Assembly: GCA_038146865.1 (NCBI GenBank)
Contig: JAYQSL010000001.1
Location: 186,001 to 250,000, forward strand
Direction: 5' to 3'
Origin: GCA-2709075 sp038146865
Lineage (GTDB): Bacteria > Pseudomonadota > Alphaproteobacteria > MPNO01 > UBA2964
Length of the DNA stretch: 64,000 nt
In this document: positions 34,570 to 43,181 of the stretch, piece by piece
Position numbering within the stretch: position 1 is the stretch's first letter
Layout: each line of letters opens with the position of its first letter
The notes under the pieces: model-generated
What the model was told of the DNA's origin: nothing
Seen by the model: the letters and a program-made list of their open reading frames with translations, nothing else
The model's database searches: none
Made by a program: the position numbers and the translations under genes

Positions 34570-35298
34570 ATGACTCAGGGTTTTAAATTTGAAAAAGAAG
34601 GGGCAATCGGAAGGTTGTCTCTCGCCCGCCCGGAAAAGGGAAACATGCTAACGCTTGATATGGCAAAAGCGCTTGCGGCCATCATTAGGGAAGCAGGATC
34701 AGATCCCCTTATAAATGTCATCGGCCTTTTTGGAGAAGGAGAGGACTTTTGTAAGGGCCGAGATCCTGATGGAGCTCCCGAGGGAAAGCCGACGACAGCG
34801 TCAGAAATGCGAGTGGCCTTGGTTGAACCCTTGCTTGGGGTTTACGCTGCAATACGCGAAGCTGAAATACCTATTGTAACGGCGGTTCGGGGTATGGTTT
34901 CTGGCTTGGGTTGCGGGATTACGGCTATAAGTGACATGACTATTGCTGCAGACAATGCGAAGTTCGTTACGCCCGAAATGCGGGCAAACTTGCCGCCAAC
35001 ACTCGCTATGCTTGCACATCTTGATCGCGTTCCACCTAAAGCGCTTCTACACATGGTGTATTCAACAAACCTTATAGATGCAGAGCGTGCGCTATCTATT
35101 GGTTTGGTCAGTGATGTTGTACCAAACCCAGATCTTGACGAGGAGATGGAGAGATTGCTTCGTACAATTGCTGATTATGAGCGACCTTCTGTTGTAACTT
35201 GTAAGCAGTATTTACAACGCGCCATAAAAGCTGATTATCAAACTGCCAATGATCTTGCAGGGAATATGTTGGCGGTTGTGCTTTCGTCGCGCGGATAA
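34570..35298 (+). CDS. Enoyl-CoA hydratase/isomerase-family protein (crotonase fold)
   Basis: A 242-residue crotonase with an early REKG-like ARPEKGNMLTLDM start, the oxyanion-hole loops FCKGRDPDG and RGMVSGLGCGITA, and TPEMRANLPPTLAM holding a Glu at the usual hydratase position. The second hydratase glutamate seems replaced (KALLHMVYS), so it may not be a simple hydratase; isomerase, hydrolase or lyase activity is possible. I start at the ATG at 34570, with GGAG about 13 bases upstream inside the previous gene's end. A GTG 24 bases upstream is less likely. It is the last gene of the cluster. Confidence 0.88.
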   Translation: MTQGFKFEKEGAIGRLSLARPEKGNMLTLDMAKALAAIIREAGSDPLINVIGLFGEGEDFCKGRDPDGAPEGKPTTASEMRVALVEPLLGVYAAIREAEIPIVTAVRGMVSGLGCGITAISDMTIAADNAKFVTPEMRANLPPTLAMLAHLDRVPPKALLHMVYSTNLIDAERALSIGLVSDVVPNPDLDEEMERLLRTIADYERPSVVTCKQYLQRAIKADYQTANDLAGNMLAVVLSSRG

Positions 35299-35343
35299 AT
35301 AAGATCTTTTTTCTATCAAGCTTCAATTAGGGCTGATCAAGAT

Positions 35344-35922
35344 TTATGATTTTCCCCCATATTTGCCCGGTTTCCAAAGCTCATCGGAATTACCAAAATC
35401 GTTGGCTAGGCGAGCCATAACAAAGAGCAAGTCAGAAAGTCTATTCAAATATATTATGGCCGTTTGATTTATTGCTTCTTGAGATGCAAGGCTGACGGCC
35501 GACCTCTCGGCTCGACGTACAATAGTGCGTGCCAGGTGGAACCATGTTGCGCTCTCTAAACCGCCGGGCAAAACAAATGATGTTAGGGGTTTCAATCGGC
35601 TATTAATCTCATCGATTTCTTGTTCCAATCTTTCTGTCTGTTGTTTTTGGATCCGCAGAGAACCGTCTTCCCGATCGGCTCCTGGAGTTGCCAAATCGGC
35701 ACCCAAATCAAAGAGATCGTTTTGGATTCTGAGTAGGACCTCCCCTAAGTTTCGTGGATCATCGCCAAGAGATATTTTAGCTATACCTAATATGGCGTTA
35801 GCCTCGTCTATATCGCCGATTGCATTTAATCTCTGCGAACTTTTGTCGACCCGGCTCCCGTCTACTAGAGACGTCTGGCCATTATCGCCACCACGAGTAT
35901 AAATCTTATCTAATTTGACCAT
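35344..35922 (-). CDS. PduO-type cob(I)yrinic acid a,c-diamide adenosyltransferase
   Basis: A 192-residue trimeric-type ATP:cob(I)alamin adenosyltransferase. It opens KIYTRGGDNGQTSLVDG (ATP-binding N-terminus), and has FVLPGGLESATWFHLARTIVRRAERSA, the nucleotide/corrinoid signature. It makes adenosylcobalamin, so it implies use of B12-dependent enzymes. It sits convergent with the crotonase 45 bases away and eight bases downstream of an aspartic-protease-like gene on the same strand. Confidence 0.94.
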   Translation of the reverse strand: MVKLDKIYTRGGDNGQTSLVDGSRVDKSSQRLNAIGDIDEANAILGIAKISLGDDPRNLGEVLLRIQNDLFDLGADLATPGADREDGSLRIQKQQTERLEQEIDEINSRLKPLTSFVLPGGLESATWFHLARTIVRRAERSAVSLASQEAINQTAIIYLNRLSDLLFVMARLANDFGNSDELWKPGKYGGKS

Positions 35923-35930
35923 GCAACTGC

Positions 35931-36623
35931 CTATTTCCGCATTGTTAGAAGTGAGCCATTAACCGAATAGTGACTGAGTTCCGAGAGAAAGCTTGCGCCA
36001 AGTAGAGAAAAGGGCAAAGGGGTTTCATTGACTGAGCCGCGAACGTCGCGGACGACTATCTTGCCTATTTTGATTTCCTTGATCCAGATTGGGGCGGCGC
36101 GTCCCAGCCCATTCGCAGTTTGTATCGTCTGGGAGAACTCCAGTTCATCAGGGTTAAGTCCTATAAGTAATGCATCTCTTAGCGAGAGAGCCACATGGCT
36201 CGCTCCTGTATCGAATAATAATGGGATTTCTTTACCATTTATTTGCGCGTCTATAATAAATTGACTTCCGCGGGCTTTGACCAAGGCCTCTTGAGGGCCG
36301 GCTTCGATAACGCTTCCTGGAGCTAATTCGGCTTTTATGCGTTGCCAGCTCTCCAAAAATAAATCTTTGTAGCTGTATCCCAAAATTAGTATTAGTCCGA
36401 CTAGCACCCAAATGGTTCCTGCTCTGATCATCTCCCATAGTTTCGGCAATTTTCCTCTAACCAAAACAGCAGAGCCTACCAAGGCCAATAATAATAGGCT
36501 ATGCACTAGGCCTATCTGGGTGTCTCGATCCTCTAGAGATTGGGGGTTTAGGCCGGAGAGCAGATATATGAGGAGTGCAGTCAGACCGATACCAATAAAT
36601 GAATAGATCCAGACCCTTTTCAT
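35931..36623 (-). CDS. Membrane-anchored retropepsin-like aspartic protease (TIGR02281 family)
   Basis: A 230-residue protein with membrane spans at about residues 5-24, 42-60 and 66-84, then a periplasmic or cytosolic retropepsin-like domain (about 110-230). The domain has the aspartyl active site LLFDTGASHVALS and a second half with LLGASFLSELSHY. The family is widespread in Alphaproteobacteria as clan AA membrane proteases of unknown substrate. The ATG is close to the end of the dihydroxyphthalate-decarboxylase-like gene (ten bases), so the three genes from 37611 to 35344 may be one transcript. Confidence 0.88.
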   Translation of the reverse strand: MKRVWIYSFIGIGLTALLIYLLSGLNPQSLEDRDTQIGLVHSLLLLALVGSAVLVRGKLPKLWEMIRAGTIWVLVGLILILGYSYKDLFLESWQRIKAELAPGSVIEAGPQEALVKARGSQFIIDAQINGKEIPLLFDTGASHVALSLRDALLIGLNPDELEFSQTIQTANGLGRAAPIWIKEIKIGKIVVRDVRGSVNETPLPFSLLGASFLSELSHYSVNGSLLTMRK

Positions 36624-36633
36624 CTAATTTGCC

Positions 36634-37611
36634 TCAAGTATCCAAAACGGACTCATGAAAGAGCTTTTCACAATTAAAAGCCGTTTCGATTAATCTCTGG
36701 TCGTGCGAATAATTGATAAATTGGTCAAGATTCTTCTTGTTTGCGGCCAGTCCGTCAGTCCAAGGGTTAGTGCCCAGCGCCTCTTTCTGCTGTTCCAAGG
36801 CATTCCTTGCCCAGACTAGTAAAGAATAATTCGAATCATCATAGAAAGATTGCGCCAGTTCATACGCATCCCTGAACAATTTGAGTATTTGGTGGGGTAA
36901 TTCAGGGTATTTTTCTGCTAATTCACGTCTCATCACCATTAGGTGCATTATTGGGTAATAGCCATATTTATGAAAGTATGAGGCATCTGCTCTCCCATCA
37001 GCAGGAAATAATCTTCGGTATTTGCGTGGTTCTGCAAGCATAGAGCGTCTAGGTTGAGGAGACATCAGGGCATCAATTTCACCCTCCATTAACATCACAC
37101 CTATGTCTTTATTCTCTGGCATGACGGTTACACTCATATCATCATCAAAATTGACTGGAATTGGCTCCTCGCGCATACAAACCCATTCGCTCTGACGCCA
37201 ATCGAAGCCATATTCAATTTTTAAATCGCCTTTGGCGAGGACAGAAAGCGTGGTTTGCCATGCGTGTAGACCGATTTTCTTCCCTGTTAAGTCTCCGGGT
37301 TTTTCAATGCCCGAATTTGGATTGGTATAAATTTGTCCAAAACTAAAGAAGCGGCGAGGAAAAATTGGGAGCCCGACAAATGGCAAATCAGGATTGCGCG
37401 AAACCGCCATTATCCAACCGGATAGCCCCATCTCTCCAATATCATATTCCTCCCCGAATAAAATACGGTCATGTCGATCCGCCCCGTCTCGGAATGGCAA
37501 GCTTTCCCCAACTTCATAAGCCTTTAGCTCAAAACCATCGGGAGGCGCGATGGTTTGGTTAAAGAAGGGTATGTGCCTGTCATAGCGATTTAATGCGATG
37601 CTTAATTCCAT
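36634..37611 (-). CDS. 4,5-Dihydroxyphthalate decarboxylase-like / periplasmic-binding-fold protein
   Basis: A 325-residue protein with LNRYDRHIPF, FDEG-like segment EEYDIGEMGLSGW, the FVGLPIFPRRFFSFGQIY run and the GDLTGKKIGLHAWQTT motif. This pattern matches 4,5-dihydroxyphthalate decarboxylases (Pht5 type), which share the substrate-binding-protein fold. There is no signal peptide, so an enzyme or cytosolic sensor is more likely than a transport receptor. The substrate is only a family inference. The start at 37611 is preceded by AAGGAG, and a longer frame upstream has no such support. It is divergent from an AEC permease, 93 bases away. Confidence 0.85.
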   Translation of the reverse strand: MELSIALNRYDRHIPFFNQTIAPPDGFELKAYEVGESLPFRDGADRHDRILFGEEYDIGEMGLSGWIMAVSRNPDLPFVGLPIFPRRFFSFGQIYTNPNSGIEKPGDLTGKKIGLHAWQTTLSVLAKGDLKIEYGFDWRQSEWVCMREEPIPVNFDDDMSVTVMPENKDIGVMLMEGEIDALMSPQPRRSMLAEPRKYRRLFPADGRADASYFHKYGYYPIMHLMVMRRELAEKYPELPHQILKLFRDAYELAQSFYDDSNYSLLVWARNALEQQKEALGTNPWTDGLAANKKNLDQFINYSHDQRLIETAFNCEKLFHESVLDT

Positions 37612-37704
37612 TTTTCTCTCCTTCAGCATGTTGCGGCCCCAGGTGTGACGCGCACCCACACTATCTGGTAGCATTGGGGTATTAGTTGTCCGAGAGCACT
37701 ACTT

Positions 37705-38598
37705 TTGTCTGTCTTATTAGAAATCGCAACAATCATTGCCCCACTTTTTGTGATTGCGGGGATTGGATTTGCTTGGGGCAGATCAGGAATGCCATTCGAC
37801 ACCAATATGATTGGGGGTTTGGTGGTGAATTTTGCCGTTCCCTGTCTGATATTTTCCACGCTTACTCGCTTGGAGGTAGATATTTCGGATTTTGGGGCTG
37901 CTGCTGGCGTGTTCTCTCTCGCGGTGGGGGCCAATATCGTAGCCTCAGCGATACTTTTAAGGTTGATGAGGCGAGACATCGGCGCATTTCTGCCAGCTAC
38001 AGTTTTTGCCAATAACGGGAATATGGGGTTGCCACTTTGTCTTTTTGCTTTTGGTGAAGAGGGTTTGGCCTTGGGGATAAGCATCTTTGTCGTGTCGGCG
38101 TCCGCAAATTTTTTATTGGGTGTTTCATTTGTTTCGGGGAAATTATCTCTGAGAGAGACGATCAAGGCACCCCATTTGTATGTGGTTATGGCAGCCCTTG
38201 GTTTTCTATTTGCTGAGGTGCAGCCACCGGCTTGGCTGGCCAACACCACATATATCATTGGTGGCATGTCCATCCCGCTTATGCTGATAGCACTGGGAGT
38301 CTCACTCGCAAGATTGACCGTCAGCTCATTCGGGCAAAGCTTCATTCTCGGATTGTATCGATTAGGGTTTGGTTTGGGTATTGGATTGATACTTTCTTGG
38401 TTCTTTGAACTGGAGGGTGTCGCACGGGGAGTGCTGATTTTACAATGCGCGATGCCATCGGCTGTTCTCAACTACATTATTGCGGCACGTTATGACAGAA
38501 AACCCGATGAGATCGCTGGATTAGTTGTAGGATCTACTTTTGTGTCCCTTGCTACTTTACCATTGCTCCTTCTAGTTGCCATGCAAGGACCAGGCTGA
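37705..38598 (+). CDS. AEC family transporter (auxin efflux carrier-like)
   Basis: A 297-residue protein with about ten membrane spans in two inverted halves, typical of PF03547. Seen are FVIAGIGFAWGRSGMPFDT at the start of half 1, NNGNMGLPLCLFAFGEEGL, and the ISLM-like repeat segment IIGGMSIPLMLIALGVSLA in half 2. The family carries malonate, malate or other carboxylates and auxin-like molecules; the substrate is unknown. The start is a TTG at 37705. The stop overlaps the ATG of a paralogue by one base (TGATG), so both may act together. Confidence 0.9.
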   Translation: MSVLLEIATIIAPLFVIAGIGFAWGRSGMPFDTNMIGGLVVNFAVPCLIFSTLTRLEVDISDFGAAAGVFSLAVGANIVASAILLRLMRRDIGAFLPATVFANNGNMGLPLCLFAFGEEGLALGISIFVVSASANFLLGVSFVSGKLSLRETIKAPHLYVVMAALGFLFAEVQPPAWLANTTYIIGGMSIPLMLIALGVSLARLTVSSFGQSFILGLYRLGFGLGIGLILSWFFELEGVARGVLILQCAMPSAVLNYIIAARYDRKPDEIAGLVVGSTFVSLATLPLLLLVAMQGPG

Positions 38599-39488
38599 TG
38601 TCCCTGTTTGCACAACTTTCCGCGATTATTTGTCCAATTTTTATATGCGCTGCAATTGGTTTCTTTTGGAAAAAGACAGGGCAAGGTTTAGATCCCGATC
38701 TAGTGACAACTCTGGTTTATAAGATTTCCGTGCCGTGCCTAATAATCGCGACCTTCTCAAAGGTTGTGGTTACACCTCAGGCTTTAGCTTCTTTAGGGCT
38801 CGCGTCAATTTTCCTGCTCATTCTGAACGGCATTTTGGGCGCGCTTCTCCTTCGAATTTTCAGACTTCCATTTCCATCTTATTTGCCTGCTATGACTTTC
38901 TCTTTAGTTGGCAGCATGGGTCTTCCTGTTTGTCTCTTTGCATATGGGGAGGAAGGGTTGGCTCATGGTCTTGTAGTATTCACCATTACTTCTATTGGAA
39001 CCTTTACTGTGGGTGCGGCGCTTGCTGCTGGAAAAGTTTCGGTGGATAAGCTGTTAAAAGAACCTGCAATTTGGGCTGCACTCGCGGCTATTTTAATGAT
39101 CTGGACCGGATGGAAGCTGCCTGTCTGGATGTCAAACACAAGTTGGCTCCTCGGTGGCATAGCCATACCGCTTCAACTTATTTCTCTGGGGGCCTCGCTC
39201 GCTCAGTTTGAGGTTAGTTCTCTGGGTAGAGCTTTTAGTCTCACGATCGTAAAGTTAGGCCTTGGTTTTGGGCTTGGTTTCTCCCTGGCGGAACTTTTTG
39301 GGCTATCGGGGATCCCTCGTGCCGTATTAATCCTCCAGGCGATTATGCCAGTCGCGGTCTCAAATTACATGTTCGCAGTTATTTATAAGCGCGAACCAAC
39401 AGAAGTCGCTGCTATGGTGATTGTGTCAACCGCTATAGCAGCTATTTCACTCCCTTTAATTTTGGCCTGGTTGTTGACGGGGGGCTAA
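38598..39488 (+). CDS. AEC family transporter, paralogue
   Basis: A 296-residue paralogue of the preceding gene. It has FICAAIGFFWKKTGQGLD, the GSMGLPVCLFAYGEEGL segment, LLGGIAIPLQLISLGASLA and a C-terminal run of hydrophobic helices. The shared GLPxCLFAxGEEGLA motif places the pair in the same clade. It starts at the overlapping ATG at 38598. The two genes look like a tandem duplication; whether they form a heterodimer or two separate carriers is not known. It ends just before the convergent CocE/NonD gene. Confidence 0.9.
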   Translation: MSLFAQLSAIICPIFICAAIGFFWKKTGQGLDPDLVTTLVYKISVPCLIIATFSKVVVTPQALASLGLASIFLLILNGILGALLLRIFRLPFPSYLPAMTFSLVGSMGLPVCLFAYGEEGLAHGLVVFTITSIGTFTVGAALAAGKVSVDKLLKEPAIWAALAAILMIWTGWKLPVWMSNTSWLLGGIAIPLQLISLGASLAQFEVSSLGRAFSLTIVKLGLGFGLGFSLAELFGLSGIPRAVLILQAIMPVAVSNYMFAVIYKREPTEVAAMVIVSTAIAAISLPLILAWLLTGG

Positions 39489-39489
39489 T

Positions 39490-41151
39490 TTAATCCCCTG
39501 GCAAGATCGGAATTAGTAGATGTGAATCATATTCGCCGCCACAGTGGATAAGATGGTGGCCGGCATTAACACTATCCGGCTCGTGGTTAAATCTTGAGTG
39601 CCCTTTTAAAATATCGTGCCCTTGTATGATTAGCTGAAGCGCCTCTCCTGCCAAAAAACCTGTCGCGGATGGAAGAATTTCAATTTCCACAGCCACAATC
39701 TCGCCTGGCGATAGCTTTTCTTCTCGCTCGTGAGTATGCCATGGACGACTCTCGGTGGATAAAGCCTCATCTTGAGCTCGATGAGAAGCTCGCAGCCACC
39801 CGCTAGCAACCATGCCGACTTCGCAATGTTGAAAATCTAGGAAATGAATTTCTTTGCCAGTCGCGTCGAGCTTTTTCAGGGCGGCATGCAGATCCATGTC
39901 ATCTGACCCTTCGGCCTGAACCCATAACTTTAGTTTCATACTCCCGGCGAGGTCGGTCTTTTGTGAAAACACATGAGTTAACTCTATTCGATCCCTCTCT
40001 CCGTCAGTTTGGATCGCCGAGTATCTTGATGAAGAAACTCTCTCCGGTGGGGTGTAATCCATGCGTTGATCTGGAGGATTGAGATATAGGGGTTGATAAT
40101 GGGTTCCGGGAATAGGCCAGTCGTCAAAATTTCGAACCCGTCCTTGATAGAAACGGTCACGAATTTCAATCCGTACGCGAGGTAAGTCCCGAATGCCGCT
40201 ATCCTCTCCCTTTAGGAAGCAGTCGAAAAAACGACGCTGCCGTTCAAGGGATTCTCTCGTGTAATAGGTTTCCCATTCTTTGCGGCCATGACCCTCGAGC
40301 CATTTTTCTTCTGACTTAATTCGGGTAAAGCCCTCAATTGACCCACGGGTGTGAAGTCCTTGAGTTGCCCACCCAGCGGTGATGTAAGCTGGAACAGTTA
40401 TATTCTCTAGCTTTACCCGTTTTTCTTCCCAAAATGCATCACACAGCGGGTGTGCTTTTTGAAGCTCTAAGATCTTTTCTGGCTCGGCGTCTCTGGCTAT
40501 GAAACCGGTCTGGGAATTCATTCTACGGCTCCAGATTTCATGGAAAAAACCATGGTCGGGGATGCCTCCATGGAATGCATGTTCTCTATACCAGTCGTTG
40601 AAACCTTCCCAGGGCATGATGGCTTTTAGGGAGGGTGGATTGGTCGCCGCACCCAGCCATTGGCTGGCTGCCAGGTAAGAAACTCCATTAGACCCAACAT
40701 TGCCGTCGCACCACTCTTGAGCCGCAACCCACTCGACGCAGTCATAAAAATCCTCCGCCATTTGTGGAGACATATGCTCGAATGATTTCCCCCCCGACTT
40801 ATTTGTCCCCCGACAATCTATGTTTACAAAGGCATAACCGTGGGGCACCCAGAAAGCGGGGTCTGGGGTTTCCCACCCCGTGAGCTCTGAAAAGGGCAAG
40901 ACTCCTACATTTTTTATGCGAAGGAATTGTTGATCGGGCGGCATGGAGTCTTTCCCATAGGGCGCCATACAGATAATAGCCGGATATTTCCCATCTCCGG
41001 TGGGTCTGAATACATTTGTCATAAGAGTGACACCGTCACGCATTTCTGCCTTAACATCTCTCTCAAAAAGGATCTCAGATTGAGCGTCGTGACCATGCAT
41101 TGACCTTGTCCTTAGATCCTCCACTAAATAAATTCCTGGTTCCTTAGTCAT
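39490..41151 (-). CDS. CocE/NonD family alpha/beta-hydrolase (X-Pro dipeptidyl-peptidase S15-like)
   Basis: A 553-residue protein. The N-terminal alpha/beta-hydrolase part has DVKAEMRDGVTL and VNIDCRGTNKSGG, and the nucleophile elbow GSNGVSYLAASQW with Ser in GVSY, followed by NPPSLKAIMPWEGF. The C-terminal jelly-roll domain (about 380-553) matches the X-Pro/CocE carbohydrate-binding-like domain. The family hydrolyses esters and amides such as cocaine or N-acyl substrates. No signal peptide is visible. The substrate is unknown. It is convergent with the AEC pair and divergent from the VOC gene. Confidence 0.92.
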   Translation of the reverse strand: MTKEPGIYLVEDLRTRSMHGHDAQSEILFERDVKAEMRDGVTLMTNVFRPTGDGKYPAIICMAPYGKDSMPPDQQFLRIKNVGVLPFSELTGWETPDPAFWVPHGYAFVNIDCRGTNKSGGKSFEHMSPQMAEDFYDCVEWVAAQEWCDGNVGSNGVSYLAASQWLGAATNPPSLKAIMPWEGFNDWYREHAFHGGIPDHGFFHEIWSRRMNSQTGFIARDAEPEKILELQKAHPLCDAFWEEKRVKLENITVPAYITAGWATQGLHTRGSIEGFTRIKSEEKWLEGHGRKEWETYYTRESLERQRRFFDCFLKGEDSGIRDLPRVRIEIRDRFYQGRVRNFDDWPIPGTHYQPLYLNPPDQRMDYTPPERVSSSRYSAIQTDGERDRIELTHVFSQKTDLAGSMKLKLWVQAEGSDDMDLHAALKKLDATGKEIHFLDFQHCEVGMVASGWLRASHRAQDEALSTESRPWHTHEREEKLSPGEIVAVEIEILPSATGFLAGEALQLIIQGHDILKGHSRFNHEPDSVNAGHHLIHCGGEYDSHLLIPILPGD

Positions 41152-41273
41152 TTTCGCCTCCCATTTTTTATTTACACATTAAAAACTGATTGGAGCTCAG
41201 TCGAGGGGACTCTTGTGTGTTTGAGAGCTGATGCCTAAGATTTAAAGAATTTTCATTAGTAGAAGGTAAAGCA

Positions 41274-42227
41274 ATGACCTTTACAGGATTGTTCAGTACT
41301 ACCTACGCTGCCCCAGATATGAAGGAGGCGAAGAGGTTCTTTGGCGATTGGGGACTTAAAAAGATCGCCGAGCGGCGCGATGGGGTGATTTTTGAGACCT
41401 CCCTTGGATGCCAGGTTATTATTCGCCCCCCAGGCAGTCCTCTCTTGCCGGTAGCCGCGAGAGAGGGGATGAATTTCCGGGAAATGGTTTGGGGCGTTTC
41501 CTCTAAAACTCATTTGGCAAAGATCAAACAAGAATTATCTCGCGATCGAAAAGTTGATGTTTACGCCGATGGATCTATCCACACCTATGATCCGGCGGGG
41601 ATCGGTCTCGGTTTTCGTGTATGGAATCCTCCAAAGGCTAATAAAAATACAAGCCGGGCCTCTATAAATTCTTATGACAAAACTGAGCGGGTCAATGAAA
41701 TTGGAGCTGTATACCAACAAGCGCTTCCCCTTAGAATGGGGCACATCGGATTCCTCGTGCCTGATCTAAAAGAGGAAGAAAAATTTTATCGGGAGCGCCT
41801 AGGTTTTTGGCTGTCGGATAGATATGTTGGTGGGGCTGCTTTTTTTCTACGCTGCGCTGCCAAATCGCAGCATCACAATCTATTTATGATATGGAGCGAG
41901 TCTGGAGCGTTGAGGCACCATCACACAGCATACGAAGTACGAGATTTTCATGAAGTCTTTGGCGGTGGTGTTGCCTTTGATCGGAAGGGGTGGGAAACAG
42001 AGGTTGGACCTGGTCGGCATCCAATCTCATCAGCTTATTTTTGGTATTTTAAGAATCCTTGTGAGGGTGCAGTAGAATATTATACGGACTCAGATTATCT
42101 CACCGAAGAATGGAAACCGCACAATTATAGGGTCAATAGGTTTTCAGAATGGCATCTTGTAGATGGGATTCCACTTCCCGAGGAGCAACGAATTCGGCCG
42201 TCCATGTCTGCAGCGGGGAAATATTAG
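41274..42227 (+). CDS. VOC superfamily protein, two-domain (extradiol dioxygenase-like)
   Basis: A 317-residue protein with two glyoxalase/bleomycin-resistance-type modules. The first (about 1-110) starts GLFSTTYAAPDMKEAKRF. The second has MGHIGFLVPDLKEEEKFY, HHHTAYEVRDFHEVF and a terminal EYYTDSDYL, giving the His, His, Glu metal site of type I extradiol dioxygenases. Ring cleavage of a catechol-type compound is a plausible role but other VOC reactions remain possible. It is divergent from the CocE/NonD gene and convergent with the FAH gene, 54 bases away. Confidence 0.88.
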   Translation: MTFTGLFSTTYAAPDMKEAKRFFGDWGLKKIAERRDGVIFETSLGCQVIIRPPGSPLLPVAAREGMNFREMVWGVSSKTHLAKIKQELSRDRKVDVYADGSIHTYDPAGIGLGFRVWNPPKANKNTSRASINSYDKTERVNEIGAVYQQALPLRMGHIGFLVPDLKEEEKFYRERLGFWLSDRYVGGAAFFLRCAAKSQHHNLFMIWSESGALRHHHTAYEVRDFHEVFGGGVAFDRKGWETEVGPGRHPISSAYFWYFKNPCEGAVEYYTDSDYLTEEWKPHNYRVNRFSEWHLVDGIPLPEEQRIRPSMSAAGKY

Positions 42228-42281
42228 TTCTGTCTTTGTGTTCGCTTTGGGATTCTTAACCTGGTAAGAAACAGATTGATG

Positions 42282-43160
42282 TCATCCTTGGTGCGCCCTC
42301 ACCGGCACCTCCATTGAGCCGATATCCTCAAAAAACAAGGTCATTACATCTCCGGGGACTACTCTTGAGACTCCGGCACATGTTCCAGACATGATGATGT
42401 CGCCGGGGTAAAGCGAATAAAATTTTGATGCCCATGCGATTTGCCCGGGTAAATCAAGGATCAAATTTTTAGTGTTGTTTTTCTGTCTGATTTCACCACC
42501 TACAGAAAGGTGAAAATCCAAATTACCCGGCTCAGCAATTTGGTCGCGGGTAACCATCCAGGGCCCAAGAATTGCGTAAGTGTCCACTGATTTTCTGAAA
42601 GATCGATCCTCTGGGCCTCTGACAACCATGTCCATGGCGATGGCGTAACCCGCTACATGATCCATTGCCTCCTCATAGCTGATGTCGCTGCCTTTTTTAC
42701 CAATTATCACGCCAAGCTCTGCTTCATGATCGGTTCGTCTCTCCGGAAAACGCACGGCGACTCCCTCTGAGGGGCCAATCAATGCAGAGTTTGCCTTCAG
42801 AAATAATCCTTGGTCCTCCATCTTGCGTCTCGGATTTCCTTGGGAAATTCCATGGTCAGCCGTCGCCTCAAGGGCGTGTTCTTCGTAATTTTGGGGTACA
42901 CCAATAATTTTAGTCGGGTTAGCGACTGGGCTCAGATAATACGCCTCTGAAAGTGGCACTGTCTCTGCTGAGTCGGCCTCTTTATCCATTACCGGGAGTA
43001 AGGTTTCAAGGTTGGCGATCATTTGATCGCCGAGGGGAAAAGGGTATCGATAGTTGGGTAATATATTCAACGCTTTCGTGACGTCGTGAATATTTTTGTC
43101 CCTTACAACTCCGATCCGATTTGGACCTAGGGTTTCGTGATTAAAACGGCAAATTTTCAT
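42282..43160 (-). CDS. Fumarylacetoacetate hydrolase (FAH) family protein
   Basis: A 292-residue FAH-fold protein with EEHALE near residue 95, then HEAELGVIIGKKG, and the C-terminal GDIIMSGTCAGVSRV. The acidic residues of these motifs are the usual metal ligands. Members act as hydrolases of acylpyruvates and fumarylacetoacetate, or as decarboxylases/isomerases in meta-cleavage pathways such as HpcE. The extradiol-like VOC protein next door makes a meta-cleavage role attractive. It lies 21 bases downstream of the amidohydrolase gene on the same strand. Confidence 0.9.
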   Translation of the reverse strand: MKICRFNHETLGPNRIGVVRDKNIHDVTKALNILPNYRYPFPLGDQMIANLETLLPVMDKEADSAETVPLSEAYYLSPVANPTKIIGVPQNYEEHALEATADHGISQGNPRRKMEDQGLFLKANSALIGPSEGVAVRFPERRTDHEAELGVIIGKKGSDISYEEAMDHVAGYAIAMDMVVRGPEDRSFRKSVDTYAILGPWMVTRDQIAEPGNLDFHLSVGGEIRQKNNTKNLILDLPGQIAWASKFYSLYPGDIIMSGTCAGVSRVVPGDVMTLFFEDIGSMEVPVRAHQG

Positions 43161-43181
43161 GATTCAAAGCCCTGTTTACAG

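Noticed and set aside
36634..37611. ABC transporter periplasmic substrate-binding protein
   Set aside because: No signal peptide and motifs closer to dihydroxyphthalate decarboxylases.
37623..38471. 282-codon minus-strand frame across the first AEC carrier
   Set aside because: It is the antisense of a clear membrane carrier with conserved motifs. The frame is rich in Pro/Ser/Lys and has no recognisable domain.
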